The notes beneath the pieces are model-generated. The model did not search any database, had not been told where the DNA came from, and saw only the letters and a program-made list of their open reading frames with translations. Positions 48,010-61,962 of a stretch of DNA of 64,000 nucleotides are shown in pieces. Numbering within the stretch: position 1 is the first letter of the stretch; each line of letters begins with the position of its first letter. Source of the DNA: Numida meleagris (taxonomy: Eukaryota > Chordata > Aves > Galliformes > Numididae); NCBI RefSeq assembly GCF_002078875.1, contig NC_034438.1, positions 69,019,628-69,083,627 of the forward strand, in the 5' to 3' direction. A program made the translations under genes and the position numbers.

Positions 48010-49611
48010 TTATTTTCTTTCATTTTATGTTAGGACACAAGAGCAATCACAGGACTTACAGTATTTAATGTGCTGGCATGCCCAGTGGCTGTATGGACTA
48101 CCACTAGAGATATGAAAATGCAAGATAATGTAAGACATTATATAGCATGTTATATTTATTTTCATCAGAGATGTTGAGTCTGAAACCTGTTGCTAATTCT
48201 GTTGCTCCTTCTCAGTCCAACTGTGTTATCCATTGGTCCTCCATCCTCCCTCTATCTGTAATGTGAACAATGGTGATGCAAGTTTTAAGCTACTGCTTCA
48301 GTTACTGTAGAATCCTAGATGTTGTTAAGGGTTACAGAGGTGAGAAAATGGCAATTTGAAGTATCTGCATTTTTGTTGTTTTCTGTCTCTCTTAAACTTA
48401 CTGCAAATTCTTCTAGAGGTTTAATATAATCTCACAGCAAAATTCTACATTTCAGTTCTTTCTAAAATATAAACTAATCTAACTTAGTCCACTCATCAAC
48501 ATAAGCATTTAAAAAGTAGTAAGAAAGGTAAGTATCATGTTTTAACCTTATTACTCTTTAACTAGAAACTACAAATTTGACAGAATTTAGTCATTCAACA
48601 GTGATGATTACAAAGTGTTATCATAAGGAAAAAATTCCAGATGAAAGAAAACCAGCTCAAATATGACAGAATTTGAATGAGTTTGTGCATCTCTGAATAA
48701 CACTGGTAAATAAAAATGTAATGGCAAAAATGGAGGACGAAAATAATTTCATTTGTGCAAGTTGGAGCAGTAAACAATTAAAGCAATATCATGCTTGAGT
48801 AATACATGTTAAAGAGCTAAATGACATGAATTATTAGTTTCAGAAATCCTCATGAGAAGCAGGGGTCCAGTTAATATGAGAGGTACGTGTATTTACACAA
48901 TAAATGGCATTCACTAATTAAGTTGTGTTTTATGTAGTGATAACTCTATTCTATTATTTTTCTGTTCATGAGTAGCAATTAAACTGGTTTTACTGTTACA
49001 AGATTCTGAAGTTAATAGATTGTGCTGTATCATTTCTGTAAGTTTGAATACTGAACAGACAAACCTTCAAATTTGAAAGACATACCAAAAATAGATGATT
49101 GAAATCTGCCAAATATTCAAGACTATTGCAACTATGTTACTTTTATTATCACTAATGGTAAGGTATATAAGTACTCTTACTTAATTTATATCATTTATGT
49201 GTCCCTGATATTAATTTTATTGGATCACATTTTTTAAAAAACTCATTCACGCAATATATATTTCAAATTAACAGGTATCTGAGGCGATGATAATACACAC
49301 TTTTACTCAAGTTACAAACATTTTGAAAGAATTATGTTGCCAACAAATACTGATTAAGGTTAGTGCTGCTTGGCTATTATTACAGAAACTTCGATTTTAA
49401 TATCACGTATTTTTAAATACATGGTTTTAAATACGCCAACAGTATCTAAGTGATTTCACAAGGGAAAAAATAGCAGCTATTAAATGATTCTCATCCAGCA
49501 GAGAAAACCCTCATAAAATCTCATCACAGGAAGAAAAACATAAGAATTCAAATGAGAAAAATCTATTTTGACTTTATCTATCTTGCTGTCTAAATATGTG
49601 GGGATGGTCTC
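48010..49611. other. AT-rich non-coding region
   Basis: No gene or recognised repeat. Confidence 0.5.
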
Positions 49612-49815
49612 AAGAAAGCCAAGGCACAGGTGAAATTAAACTTAAACTTGCTGAAGGATGTGAAAAATAGCAAGAAGGAATTCTACAGGTACATTGGTCA
49701 GAAGTGGCAGGCCAGGGAGTGAGTACCCCCTCTGATAAATGAGAAGGGAGGACTGGCAACAACACACATGTAAAAGACTGAGATACTCAATGAATTCTTT
49801 GCCTTGGTCTTTACT
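49612..49815 (+). mobile_element. CR1 LINE internal fragment
   Basis: The plus strand contains the ORF2 linker block in broken frames: GATGTGAAAAATAGCAAGAA (DVKNSKK), GAATTCTACAGGTACATTGG (EFYRYIG), a NEKGGLA-like block and the FALVFT-like segment. It corresponds to the region just before the RT domain. Both ends are truncated. Confidence 0.82.
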
Positions 49816-52800
49816 GGCAGTTTGGGTATAGATTTTGACCTCATTACATTAATTTGTATTAATATGTTTATTACTATGATAATTGATGTCTCCATATAAG
49901 GTGTAAAGGCTACCCAGTAGAAATTGCTATTCACTGTAATTTCATCATAAATGTCTGTTTAACATATCTAACACTTAACTCCTGTATTCTGTCCATAGTC
50001 CAAATGAGTAGGCTCATGTAGGAGGCCAAATATGTAATTAGGCACAAGCACTTTCTGGTTGTTTGATTTTGTCTAGGAAGACATCCATCACATTCTTCAA
50101 CAACAGAGTCCAGCAAACCACTTCCAGCTTTGCAGACATTTTTCTTGTTATCTTTTTTTAGACATCTTGGATTTTGGCAATACATCACAATGTCTTCGAT
50201 CACTTCCCCATATAAAGTATGAGAAATGTTTTATTTTGTCTTAGACTTTTGTCTTCAAACCATTCTTTTAATTCTTTTATTCATTTTTTGCTGCCACTAA
50301 GCACTGACTTCATCCTCAAGGAAAAAGAATGTTCCATGTAAAGAAGAGCTAAGCTGCTTTGTCTATTTCCTATTTTATTTACTGTTAGTCATGCCTTTTA
50401 CTGTTGTCTTTTCAGACTTATCTGCTACATTTTCTTTTCCAGCACTGTGGGTCTTTGTTACATTGACTTTTGATTTATTTTAAGTCACTAAGAAAATTGA
50501 AGGTTCCACACACTGCTACTTAGATCATAAAGGCACACCTTTATGCACGGTGTTTTGCTGTTCAGACAGGTTTCTACACATTCAATTGTCCATGAACATA
50601 TACTGATAGTTCAACTTCGATTGTAAACCTAAGAAAAAAAAGTTCTCTTATGTTCAACTTGGGCTATGAAGCAGATTTTCCCTGTCTTGTGTGAAACAAA
50701 TCTCCTGATGTTGAGCTGTGGAGGTAAGCGATCTTCTTTAAGTTACATTTTTCTTTTTATCTATGAGTTTCTTTTCTTTTTAGATGAGTTCTTTTCAAGG
50801 AAACAGTGCATTTAGGAAGTAAACCATGGCAGTTGCAAGGGTTCAGGGTTAATTATTTTGAATAGTTATCATTTTTGAAGACAATTCCTAGTTTTCCTTC
50901 TCCACTAATATCCACTAATATTATTACTTTATAAGATACAACTACTGGGTAAAATACAAAAAAAAAAAATTACTGTCAGAGCCAGTATAAGTGTTAGCTG
51001 CAGGCAAATCTAAATTCAATTCTCTGCTGTCTTTCTGAAAGTCTGATCATAGTTTTCATTCTTCAACCCCTCTTTTCCTGTTTTGAGTCTCTCTAGTGCA
51101 ATTACTAAAACAAGCTTTGTGCATTAAGCCAAAGCTGAGAACAGTAATGTTAACATTCTCTTCACCCTGAAGCAAAGATTATATCTGTATTTGAACTAGA
51201 CTTTCAGGGGCATTTTAAAACAACCTTCTAAACAGATCAACCAACAACTATGGTGTGAAATTTGATGAAATTGCCTCCGTCTAAAGAAAATGTCAGAGGA
51301 AGATATCAAGGCACCAAGGTAACAAGGAAGTTACAGTTAAACTCATATAGCTTGTATTCTTACGGCTACTTATCTGATGTTCCTAGGACAAATAATGAAC
51401 AATAATATTGTCTTGATATTATGAGAATACTTAACATCTCCTGAGCTGCATGGCATAACAAAGCTACGTGCTTTGTTATTTTGCCGTATGTATTCTTATT
51501 AAAAAATGTACATTATTATACATTTGCTGGAAAAGGCAGTATAAATCACCTTTTCACGTCCTTTCTCTTCTGCTTGGAATTATGCATCTGTAACTTTTTA
51601 CATGATAGTTTAGTGTGCTTAAAGACGTTTACCAGTGTAGAGATTGCTACATCCAGTAGTCATTCGTATTATCAGAGAAATTCTTTATGGATAAATATTC
51701 AAAAGTGCATGGACTGGTTAGTAGGAATGCAATTTGGTCTCCTTAGTGTAGAAATTTCATACCATTTAGACATCCTAAGAAATCTAGCTGTTGTGCTTTG
51801 TCTACCTTATATTGTTTCATGTGCCTTAAGATGTATAAAAATAGAACAAACCAGTTTCATTTAGGTGAATAAAGCCACATACTTAGTGATGTCATAAAAA
51901 ATATGCCAGAAAAATATTCATAGATCAAGTGTGTCTAAAATACTACTTCTTTCATAAAGGTTTATCACAGAAGAAATTAACTTTTTGTTGTAAAAAAAAT
52001 TTTATTATAAATTTTTCATTTGCTATCACGATCTCAAAATTAAGTGCATATCGAAGTTGGAGGGACATATTAGAGTGGAATTATTGGCTAACTAATGCAA
52101 TATTTCTTGTCGGAGCAATAGTGCAATAGGCATAACATAGAGGGGAAAAATAAAGGGTAAAATTCTTATTCCGGAGTTTATATATCATAAGAGAAGTGAC
52201 TCGTGACTTCGATAATATTCAAGATGTGTTTTCTGTGTTCATTCTTATGTCAAAATGTGTCTTATGCTACTGAAATGAATCTCCCCTCAATCTCAGAAAA
52301 TATTCATTATTCTAATATAACTAATATTTACTATAAACTAATAAACTAATATTTAATATAACAAAACAATTCCATTTTTTTTCTTTCATAGCATGTAATT
52401 TTTAAATATACATTATCTTAGGTTCCTGTTTCTATGCAACACCGGAATTAAAATGCACAATGTAAATTTTTTCTAAATTTGCAGGGTACAGTGAAAGAAA
52501 ATATTCATAGAGCAGACAAAAAATGAGCTTGTTTTATCTTTTGACTCCTGATAATAATCACAGAAAAGAAAGAAAAAGGATAAAAAGGGTTGGTGGTGTC
52601 AATTTTTTACTGAAACTTTGCAGATTCAAGAACTTGTTTTTCCTATAATATCTGCTCTGTCCCTGACCAAACTGTATGTTCTGTTTTCTAATACCTGAAA
52701 AAATCTCAGAAAAGCCAGAGAGGTTAAAGCAAATGATGATTAAGAAAGTAATTCATTAGAAAAAGAGAGGTAACTGGAACAGTATGAAGTTCATGTGTAG

Positions 52801-53433
52801 GTACAATCTATGCTACACTGAATAATCATCATCTTTCATTAATCCTTTCCTTATAGAAAGAAAATAAAGACAAATGTTAGATATTTCAAGAGAAGGACTG
52901 TGTAAATCATACATCAGTTCATGTAAAAGCACTTAAATCCCAGCTAGAACATCGAATTCTAAAAATCGTCAACGATAACTAAGAGAAAAAAAAAATTGTT
53001 TTGATCCGTTTTAAAGTTGAGAGGTGTTAAACTCAACAAATAGACCATGCAGCTTTCATTGGTTCTGTTACTAAATCAGCATAAATAAGAGGAGAAACAA
53101 AGTTTGAAAATCATGTCGTTAATGCCCAAAATAATCTTACTTCACATCTACTCCTTAAGTGAATTAGCAAAGAGTTGCTATAAAATTGCTTCCATTACAC
53201 AATTTTTGAAGCAATTCTCACCAGGACAAATGAGAACAATTTTATATTTTTATTTTCAGTGTTTACTTATTCATTTTTCATTGTTTATTTCCATTGTTTT
53301 ACTTACTGGTTTTTCATCAAGTATGTGATGGTCAGTGGGGAAAAAATTATTCCCTGAACAATTCTGTGTAGTTAAGTTGATGTTAACTCCAGACATTGGG
53401 TTCAACTTGTTTGTCTTTTATTTCTTATCCTAT
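49816..53433. other. AT-rich non-coding region
   Basis: No supported gene. A Cys-rich open frame on the minus strand (49931-50203) is noted separately. Confidence 0.5.
49931..50203 (-). other. Open reading frame, Cys-rich, unknown significance
   Basis: The minus-strand frame of 90 codons begins MIEDIVMYCQNPRCLKK. It holds eight Cys, several paired (YCQNPRC, ECDGC, KCLC), followed by a hydrophobic stretch (LITYLASYMSLLIW) and a basic end. It lacks convincing splice sites, has no neighbours of coding type, and I do not recognise it. In 64 kb of AT-rich DNA such a frame can arise by chance. Confidence 0.2.
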
Positions 53434-53461
53434 AGAATCATAGAATGGTTTGGGTTGGAAG
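53434..53461 (-). mobile_element. Stub of a CR1 3' end
   Basis: ATAGAATCATAGAATGGTTT and GGGTTGGAAGG are the complement of the last bases of CR1. Only about 28 bp were inserted or remain. TTTAGGTTTAAT repeats follow. Confidence 0.75.
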
Positions 53462-55317
53462 GTTTAGGTTTAATTTAGGTTTAATATGAGTTTAATAAAT
53501 CTCAATATTTCACGTTAGGCAAATGTCAATAATATATTTTCATGGAAAAGGAAAATTTAAATATCAGTGCAGTGGTAAATTTACGTGGGACTTTGGGAGA
53601 AGAAGAATGGAGGAAAGTCGTAAGAGGAAAGCAGTAAAGAATTAGATACATATTTAGTAAGAAGTGAAGATCTATTAACCTCTACAGATCTCCAGAAACG
53701 GTATCAGTTAAAAAGCTATTACAAAAGTCAGAATAACAGGATTATCTCAGCTGTGCCACACAGCCTGTTAGTTTTAAATAGATAAATTTGCAATGATAAA
53801 TTTAGTAGAACTATTTAGAATTCAAACTAACAGCACCATCTCCTTTCATTTATTTTTGTTGCTAAATTGTTTGTTTCTAGCCCTGGTTTCTAAATGATAG
53901 TTATATCCTGGAAATTTGTTTGCTCTTATGTTCCACAGACTACTCTAAGATTTTTCTAGACTCTGAACCCTACAATTATGTTCCACAGATAAGACTATCC
54001 TTGGTTTTATATATAATAATTATATAAAAGTAAATTCCATTAGAAAATAAACATTTTTTCTCTAGATACTTCACACTTGCTAATGGCACTCTCTCACCTG
54101 ACATCACACGGGCATGAATATTTTGCATTCTTCAATTTTGGAGACATGGAGAATTTTACCTTCTACTTAAGAGAAGTAAGAAGGTAAGAAGGAAAAATGT
54201 GAAAAAAAATTATATTGACATCTGAATGTAGAAGAATCAACTGGTGCTTCTAATTAGAAAGCACTTTGCTTTTATATTGCAGTCTGTTTTGGAGAATGCA
54301 AGATGAATAGGTAGGTTACAAGAAGACCATGTGATGTGAGATTGTGTTATTTTCCTGCAGCAGCTTAGTGAATAGCCTTTTATTAAAAATGCCTGTTGTT
54401 TCTAGCCACACAGAATTCCATTTATCCTGACTATATTAAGCCTCACTTTCAATTCTTGTTTATAGGAACATGAATTTAATTGCAGTGTCCAATTTTTATA
54501 TATCCAACAGCACACTGCAGAAACTCTAATGTTATTCTGCATCTTGCTTTCACTTTTTTTTTAGGGACTTGTTTAATTCTGCTTATGATAAGCAATTAAA
54601 ACTTCTGTGTCACTTGGGCTTAGGTCAACAGCATAGTGTAAGATGCAGTATTTGGACTAATAGACTGCATAAATCTGCCTGCTTGGATACCCTTATTGAG
54701 GCTCATTGGCCTGTTTTAAGAACTGCATAGGAGAGGTATTGTAACTTAGTCATCCTTCAAGTTCCCCTGCTTTTTACAAACAATACATTACATGGTCAGC
54801 TCTGAAATATTTCCTAAGCTATTCTGCCTGTGGTCATGTTGAGAAGTCATGGCAGATTCTTAAGTTCTTCTGATGTCCTAAATCGTAGGGAATATAAGGT
54901 ATGCTGAGAACATTCTTTCCAGACTATCCATTGCAGAATTGTATTTGAAAGGATTGTTTTTCCAGTGCCTGTTATTACTGTATGAGCCAGGCCTGAAACT
55001 GCTGTGATGTTGCTACAACAGAGACAAGAGATAAACCATTTAATATCTATAGGTTTTCTGTAGCTGAGAAGCGGGAGGAACGTTACTTGTTCATGAAAAA
55101 CCAATCACTAAAGTTCTGCACCATGAGAAATCTGTGTCCTTGCTGAGTTAATAGTGTGTGTGAAGCTTGCTAAAACTGAATGATACAAAACAGTAGACTC
55201 ATTTATGTGTTTCCCAATCTACTTAACAAATTATACTGAAAACTTTCATGTTTTGTGAATTGTTTTATATTCATCTAATAGAATAGGAAATAGGCTTCAA
55301 AACTGTGTGTAAAGCCA
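53462..55317. other. AT-rich non-coding region
   Basis: No gene or recognised repeat. Confidence 0.5.
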
Positions 55318-56522
55318 GTCTGCAAGTCAGAACCTGATCTCCTTCTACGATCAAGTGACCCTTCTGGTGAATGAGAGAAAGGCTGTTGATGTAGTCTACC
55401 GAGACTTCAGCAAAAACTTTGACACTGTCTCCCACAGTATTCTCCTGGAGAATCTGTCAGCCTGCAGCTTGGACAAGGATGCTCTTTGCTGGGTAAAGAA
55501 CTGGCTGGATGGACGAGCCCAGAGAGTGGTGGTGAATGGAGTCATATCCAGCTGGTGACTGGTCATGAGCAGTGTTCCCCAGGGGCCAGTATTGGGGCCT
55601 GTCCTGTTCAGTAGCTTTATTGATGACCTGGACGACGGCACTGAGTGTCCCCTCAGTAAGTCTGCAGATGGCACTAAGTTGGCAGGAAGTGTCGATGTAC
55701 CTGGGAGTAGGAAGGCCCTACAGAGGGATCTGGACAGGCTGAGTAGCTGGGCTGAGGCCAATGGGGTTAAGTTCAGCAAGACCACATGTCAGGTCCTGCT
55801 CTTTTGGCATAACAACAGTCTTCACTCAAAGACTGTGTAGAGGAAATGCACCTGGGAGTACTGTTCGATGCTCAGCTGAACATGAGCCAGCAGTGTGCCC
55901 AGGTGGCCAAGAAGGCCAATGGCATCCTGGCTTGTATCAGAAATAGTGTTGCCAGTAGGAGTAGGGAAGTCATTCTCCCTCTGTACTCAGCACTGTTGAG
56001 GCCGCACCTTGAGTACTATGTTCAGTTTTTGGCCCCTCACTGCAAGAAAGACATTGAGGCCCTGGAGCATGTCCAGAGAAGGACAGTGAAGCTGTGAGGG
56101 GTCTGGAGCACAGGCCTTATGAGGAGTGGCTGAGGGAGCTGGGATTGTTCAGTCTGGTGAAGAGGAGGCTCAGGGGAGACCTTATCATTCTCTACAACTA
56201 CCTGAAGGGAGGCTGTAGTGAGCTGGGGGTCAGCCTCTTCTCCCATGTAACTAGCAATAGGATGAGTGGGAATGGCCTCAAATTGCACCAGGGGAGATTC
56301 AGGTTGGACAATACAAAAAAATTCTTCTCCAAACGAGTGTCAGGTACTGGAATGGGCTGCCCAGGGAGGTGGTTGAGTCACTGACCTTAAAAGTGTTCAA
56401 GAAATGTCTAGATGTTGTACTGAAGGACAGGGTTTAATGGAAAATATTGGTGATAGGTGTATTGTTGGACTGGATAATCTTGGAGATCTTTCCCAACCAT
56501 AGTGTTTCTATGATTCTATGAT
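55318..56522 (+). mobile_element. CR1 LINE, RT palm to 3' end, inactive
   Basis: This 1.2-kb copy covers RT from NLISFYDQVTLLVNERKAVD onward. It has the first catalytic block (YRDFSKNFDTVSH), the [12 protein letters not shown] block, then [12 protein letters not shown] where the family has FADDTKLGG. The essential Asp pair is therefore lost. The thumb and C-terminal blocks ([47 protein letters not shown]) and the ATGATTCTATGATTC tail follow. Stops and frameshifts at about 55556, 55838 and 56095 divide the frame. It is 5'-truncated. Confidence 0.95.
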
Positions 56523-57094
56523 TCCTTTCCTCTCTGAATTGATCTAGTAATTTCTTATTTTTACAGTACACATAAATTGAATCATAGTTTGTCCTGTCCA
56601 CTGTCACAAATTTACATTCTCCAGCTGCCATATCTGGATTTCTGCATTTGAAATCTGGAAGAATTCATTAAGGGTATGTGCATGTCTGTTTCTCTAATAC
56701 ACAAGAAGTAAGAATTTAAGTGTACATTCCTAATATTGCTTTTTTCTTTATTATTATTTTTGTTGTTGTTGTTGTTTATATGTGGGATATAAAAGTTATT
56801 TCTTTCAAACTTGGCAAACATATTCTGATCATTTCTTTATATAAAACTATCAATGTTGAGATAGCATCAGTGGATAATATTTTCATTTATCTATTTAATA
56901 TTTTTTTCATGAATATAAGGAATTTGGATAGATGTAATTTATTCAAGTCACCTAGCCAGCCAATATCAATAGCTCAGAAAAGCAACCATTTCTTGGTACA
57001 TTATTTTATTGTTTACTGGATGGGTACATTATGTAGTGCTTAGGAATTCTATTTGTATTTTAATTTCACAGAATCACAGAAGCATGAATTGTAG

Positions 57095-58340
57095 GGGTTT
57101 TCTTTCTCCCTTTCTTAAAAATGGGAGTGATGTTTCCCTTTCTCCAGTCACTGGAGACTTCAGCTGTCAGCCATAATTTTTCAAATACAATGGAGAGTGG
57201 CTTGGCAACCATATCAGCCACTTCCTTCAGGACTGACCCTGGAGTGCATGTCGTCTGGGCCAGGGACTTGTACATATTCAGACTCATCAGGTTGTCTCAG
57301 TCTTGGTCTTCTCTTGCAGTGGGAGGGATTTTTCTACCTCAGTCTCCACCTAGAGATTCAGGGATGTGGAAAGCCTGACTGACAGTGAATACTGAGGTAA
57401 AAACCTTGTTGAGTATCTCAGCTGTCTCATTGTGTGTTGAAGCCAGTTCTCCCTTCTCATTCTCACTCTCCTTGACCTCTCTTCTGACTAATGTAGCTGT
57501 AGAATCCCTTCTTGTTATTTTTGACAACTTTTGTTTAGTTAGTTCTCTCTGTGCCTTGGCTTTCCTGATCCCACGTCTAGCTTCCCTGTATCCTCTCTAG
57601 GCCACACATCCTTGTTTCCACTGCCTGTAAATTTCCTTCTAATCCCTCAGTTTGATCATCAGGTCCTTGCTCAGCCGTGTCGGTTTCCTTTGTCTTCTGC
57701 TTGATTTTTTATGCTGGAAGATGGAGAGCTCTTGTGCTCTCAGAAAGGCATCCTTAAATTGCTGCTAGCTCTGTTCCATTCCTTTGATCCCTAAGGACAG
57801 TTTTCCAGTGGATGTCATCCAATAATTTCTTAAACAGATGGAAATTCACTCTTCTGAATTTCAGCATCCTGACTTTGCTTTTTGCCAGTCTGATATTCCT
57901 AGAGATCATTAACTTAACCAGGGCATGGTCTTTACATCCCAGACTGTCTCTAGTCTTAACTTTGTTAATGAACTCCTCTGCACTGGTGAGCACCAGGTCC
58001 AGTAATGCTTCACTTTTGGTTGGTCTGCCTAATACCTGGATCAGAAAATTATCCTCAGTGCACTCTAGGAGTCTCTTGGATTCCCTGCTGTGCTGTTTCT
58101 CTGCAGACATGCAGGTGATTGAAACACCCCATCAGGATGAGAGCGTGTGAGTGTGATGCTTCTTGTAGATGAAGTAAGAAGGCCTTGTCAACAGTCTCCC
58201 TTTGATCAGGCAGCCTGTAGTAGACCCAGACAGCCAGATGTCCTTTACTAGCCCATAATTTTTATCCACAAACACTCAACCAGTTCATGGCTGTTTTTCA
58301 GAGGCAACTCTTTTCAATCTACCCATTTGTTAACATTGAG
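57095..58340 (-). mobile_element. CR1 LINE, endonuclease to start of RT, inactive
   Basis: Read on the minus strand from 58340 it encodes the end of the apurinic endonuclease domain (PDQRE, then ALILMGCFNHL where the family has MGDFN). Next come RLLECTEDNFLIQVLGRPT, DLVLTSAEEFI and SLGCKDHALV, then the linker (KLDD-W-TVLRDQ; NEKGELA), and it stops at NITPIFKKGRK at the start of RT. Replacement of the catalytic Asp in MGDFN and several frameshifts make it dead. The 3' half is absent. Confidence 0.93.
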
Positions 58341-59995
58341 GGCAGCTCTCCTGCTCCGCCTTCTCTGTTTTCTCAAATCTGTGTATGACATCTTTTTGTT
58401 ACAGAAATGTCTGTGGATAGGACTATTAATCCTCATGAACTGTTACTTAAAGTTATTCTGAACAGTAGAAGATGTTTGTGGATGATTGATCTAAATTTTC
58501 TTTAGATCTGCATACAGTCACACCAGTACAACAAAATTTCTTGCTCTTTTGTGAGGGCTCACCTTTACCCCATATTTTGTCATGCTGGAATACTGTATCA
58601 CAGCAACTGTAGATCAATGCAAAGTCTGCAGCATGTGTCTTTAGGACATGAATCACGACCAAAAAAATGTAAGATTTACTAGACGGTGTATGGTAGCCAC
58701 CACTTAGATGTCACACTCATACATCAAGATGTTTTATGAATGTTGCCCTGTTTTTTGGTAAGTGAACATTCCTTTGTATTAAGAATAATTTTTATTGGAA
58801 CCATTTTTCTTCTATCTGGTACTGTCAGTAAAAGCGTGTTTTAGATTAAGGTAATTCTGTGATTACTCAAATGTTGTCTTTGCATAACCTGTAAGTGTTG
58901 TAGTTCCCATATTGCATGCAGTTTGGGCCACTGACATTTTTTTTTTTTTGCTCCATTTTTTTTCCAGCTGGTTTTGATACCAACTTTTAAAAAACAAATC
59001 CTGGCTAACAATTCATTACGTTATACATGTTCATTTCTGGAAGCATAAAACTTAGATTAGATAACAACCGACCTAGTTTTATCTATATGTGAATATGTGT
59101 ATATATGTACATATGTATATATATGTATACATACGCACATATAATTATATCACGTTTAAAATATACTACATTTCTGGCTATAAATGAAGTATTTTCTCTC
59201 ACATCACTTCTGTATGTCTGAGAAGCATTTTTGGCCACTAAAGTTTTCCAAGTAATGCTGGAAAAGTGTTTCCATTAAAATCAATTCCAAATACTACGTA
59301 CAACTTAACCAAAACTTAATTAACCTCAGTTACCTTAAAAATGCATTTTTTCCTCTGTCAAAGGCAGGTTACTCCTGTACTCTGTTATACTGTCCAATAG
59401 AATTTGATTTTATTTGGGCTTTCAGCTTTCTCCTAAGTACTTTATTATGGATGCTAAAATCATGAGGTGATAAATAACAAGACAAAGGGAATTCAAACCT
59501 CTCATTTACATTTGAAGAGATGCTATAAAATGTAACTGAGAAATTGCTGTTGATAATGACAAAAATCTTTTTTGCTGAGCATTAAACACAGATTTATGGA
59601 ACTAAACTTGTGTTTTCAGTTACGCATACCACAAACCTTTGCTGCATTTGGGGGAAGTTAATCTCTAGAAGAAAGTAACATATTCCACTAATAAATGTTA
59701 TTCTGAGGTTTGGCTTATGAATGCATATTTTCAGATGTTAACTCAATTCTGCTTGACTTATTGAGAGCTATTACCCGTGGGTCACTCCAAAAATTGCTTA
59801 TTCACCTTCTCTTTCATTTACTTAGTTCAAATTCTTCCCATAGGAGCAAAGCATTTCCTTCCATCTTCTCAGTTCCAGTAACTTTCCTGCAGCTTTTGTT
59901 CCCCTAATTTGTTAAAAATCAACAGGTTTTCTGTTTTCTCTTCTCTGTATTATGATACATTTAACCTACAGTTTGACAGTTTTCATTGGTGTAAC
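58341..59995. other. AT-rich non-coding region
   Basis: No supported gene. Alternating TATATG/TACATA units occupy about 59086-59145. Confidence 0.5.
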
Positions 59996-60107
59996 AAATG
60001 AAATGAAATGGAGTAAAATGAAATAAAATAAAATAAAATAAAATACAGTAAAATAAAATAAAATGAAACAAAATAAACCAAATAAAATAAAATGAAATAA
60101 ATAGTTT
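59996..60107 (+). repeat. AAAAT/AAATG low-complexity repeat
   Basis: Degenerate pentanucleotide units (AAAAT, GAAAT, TAAAA) run for about 110 bp. Confidence 0.9.
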
Positions 60108-61334
60108 TACCTTTCACTCTGTGAAACAGAGGTCTTGGAAAGATTTTTTATGTCATTTAAAATTGATTTGCCTGCTTATCTAACATGTTACTGGTTGTCA
60201 TGATCTAACTAGTGAAGTGTTAAGCATAACTTCTTTCTAGAAAGTTTTTTTTATGGAATTGTGTAAGAAAAATGGAGCAAAACACTGATTTCTGGCAAAT
60301 ATATAGCAAGCGAGCTCTTCTGAAAGCCAAAATTATTTCACCTTCTGCATTGCTCATGAGTACTTTTCACCTGGCACAGTACATTCTTTGCATCTCCAAT
60401 CTCTCCAGCTTGCTGTGCACAGACATCCCTGAACTGAAAAGTCAGAAGATTTGCTCTACCTTATTCTAAATTTACAGGCACATAATTGCAAACAGGTTTC
60501 CCTTAACATTCCACATGGCTGATTTCAGTATTCGTAACACAACTGACGCTACTAGAACTTATTTTTACCCTACTTGTAACCCACAAGATCCAACTCCGTT
60601 TCAGTATTCATCTTCTGTCTTTTTAAAGGTAAATGAAAAATAGTTGTATGTGCAAATTTAAACACATGTATGTTATCCTCCAATCCCATCTTAATCCCCT
60701 ACACATCAACAAGAGGAAGAAAGAGAATCAAAATTCCCGGAAGTGAATCTGTTGCAAAATATGCTATTTTTTTGAATCTTATGATGTGTACCTCAAAGCC
60801 AATTTCCTTAACAAAGACACAGTAACATGAAGGTTAGGAATCATCACCTTTTTGTCCTAAAAAAACTACATAAGAATTCTTGCACCATATTTGTACCTGC
60901 CAGAGAATTTGTATGTGAAATGCAAGTAAAAGAGAAAAACAAAAGTAACTTCACATCGTATTCAGGAGACAGTTACTGTCAATGAGAACAGACAACAGAA
61001 CATGGTCAAAAGGAGCAATCACAGGACACAACAGTCAAATGCCTGAGCTATAAGAACCTTGATGGAGAGGAAACATGATATTTCATGAGGCAATCTGACA
61101 TTAGTAAAGCACTTCTGCATGTTCAGTGTCTAACAGTTATGCCTCAATGTTAATAGCTTCTGAACTTGTGCTGTCTGAGAACTGGCTTCCCTTTAAAGCC
61201 TGTACTTTGCCTATAAACAACCATTTACCTACCTATGGTTCCATCATAAGAATGGCTTGGAGTCCAGACAATGTTTCTGAATTCTACATATGGAATAGGG
61301 TAATATCAGACACAGGTACTGTCTGAGAGACGAG
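60108..61334. other. Non-coding region
   Basis: No gene or repeat recognised. Confidence 0.5.
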
Positions 61335-61945
61335 TGGCTGTAGAGCAGCTCTGCAGACAGGGATCTGGGGGTGCTTGTGACAGCTGTGTGCCCTGGCAGC
61401 CAAAAAAGCAAGCTGCATTTTGGTGTGCATTAAACACAGTGTAGTTACCAGTCAAATGAGGCAGTTATCCCACTCTATTTAGTACTGGTGTGGCCTCACT
61501 TTGAATATCTCATGCAGCTCTGTGCTCTGTCCAATATCAAATGGATATTAAGATACTTGAAAGCATCCAGAGGAGGTCAACGGTGGTAAAATGAGTAGTG
61601 GGAATGTCCTCTGAGGAGAGGCCAAGGATAATTTCTTTGGTAGAGCAAAGGAAGCTAACACATAACCTCATTTCTCTCTATAACTTCCTAAGGAGAGGAA
61701 GTGGAAGAGGAGGTGATATTCTCTATTCTCTGGTAACTAATGCATGGGAATGGCACTGGGGAGAATAAGACTGAATATTAAGAAAAATATATTTATGAGA
61801 GTGGTGGAACACTGCAACAGGCTTCCTGGAGAGATGGTATATGCCCCATACCTGTCAGTGTTCAAGAAGCATTTGAACAATACCCTCAATAATATACTTA
61901 ATTTTTGGTTAGTCTTGAAGTCATCAGGGGCTTGGACTTGATATT
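61335..61945 (+). mobile_element. Old CR1 LINE, C-terminal ORF2 and 3' end
   Basis: Degraded CR1 blocks follow in order: RDLGVLVTAV (from GGGATCTGGGGGTGCTTGTG), VIPLYLVLVWPHFEYLMQL, a ERLQ-like block, LYNFLRRGSG, then RIRLNIKKN, EHCNRLPGEMVYAP and VFKKHLNN. A CATCAGGGGCTTGGACTTGA tail follows. A short TATCC repeat ends the insertion. No frame is intact. Confidence 0.85.
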
Positions 61946-61962
61946 TACTTTCCAAGTAAATT

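Noticed and set aside
47774..48115. Pro/Phe/Ser-rich frames
   Set aside because: They are translations of the TTCCC repeat and run through an N gap.
51481..51864. 127-codon plus-strand frame
   Set aside because: It begins at TTG in AT-rich DNA and shows no motif, splice site or polyadenylation context.
55318..58340. Twin-priming inversion of a single CR1
   Set aside because: In twin priming the inverted 5' piece lies upstream of the 3' piece. Here it lies beyond the 3' tail of the plus copy, so two insertions are simpler.
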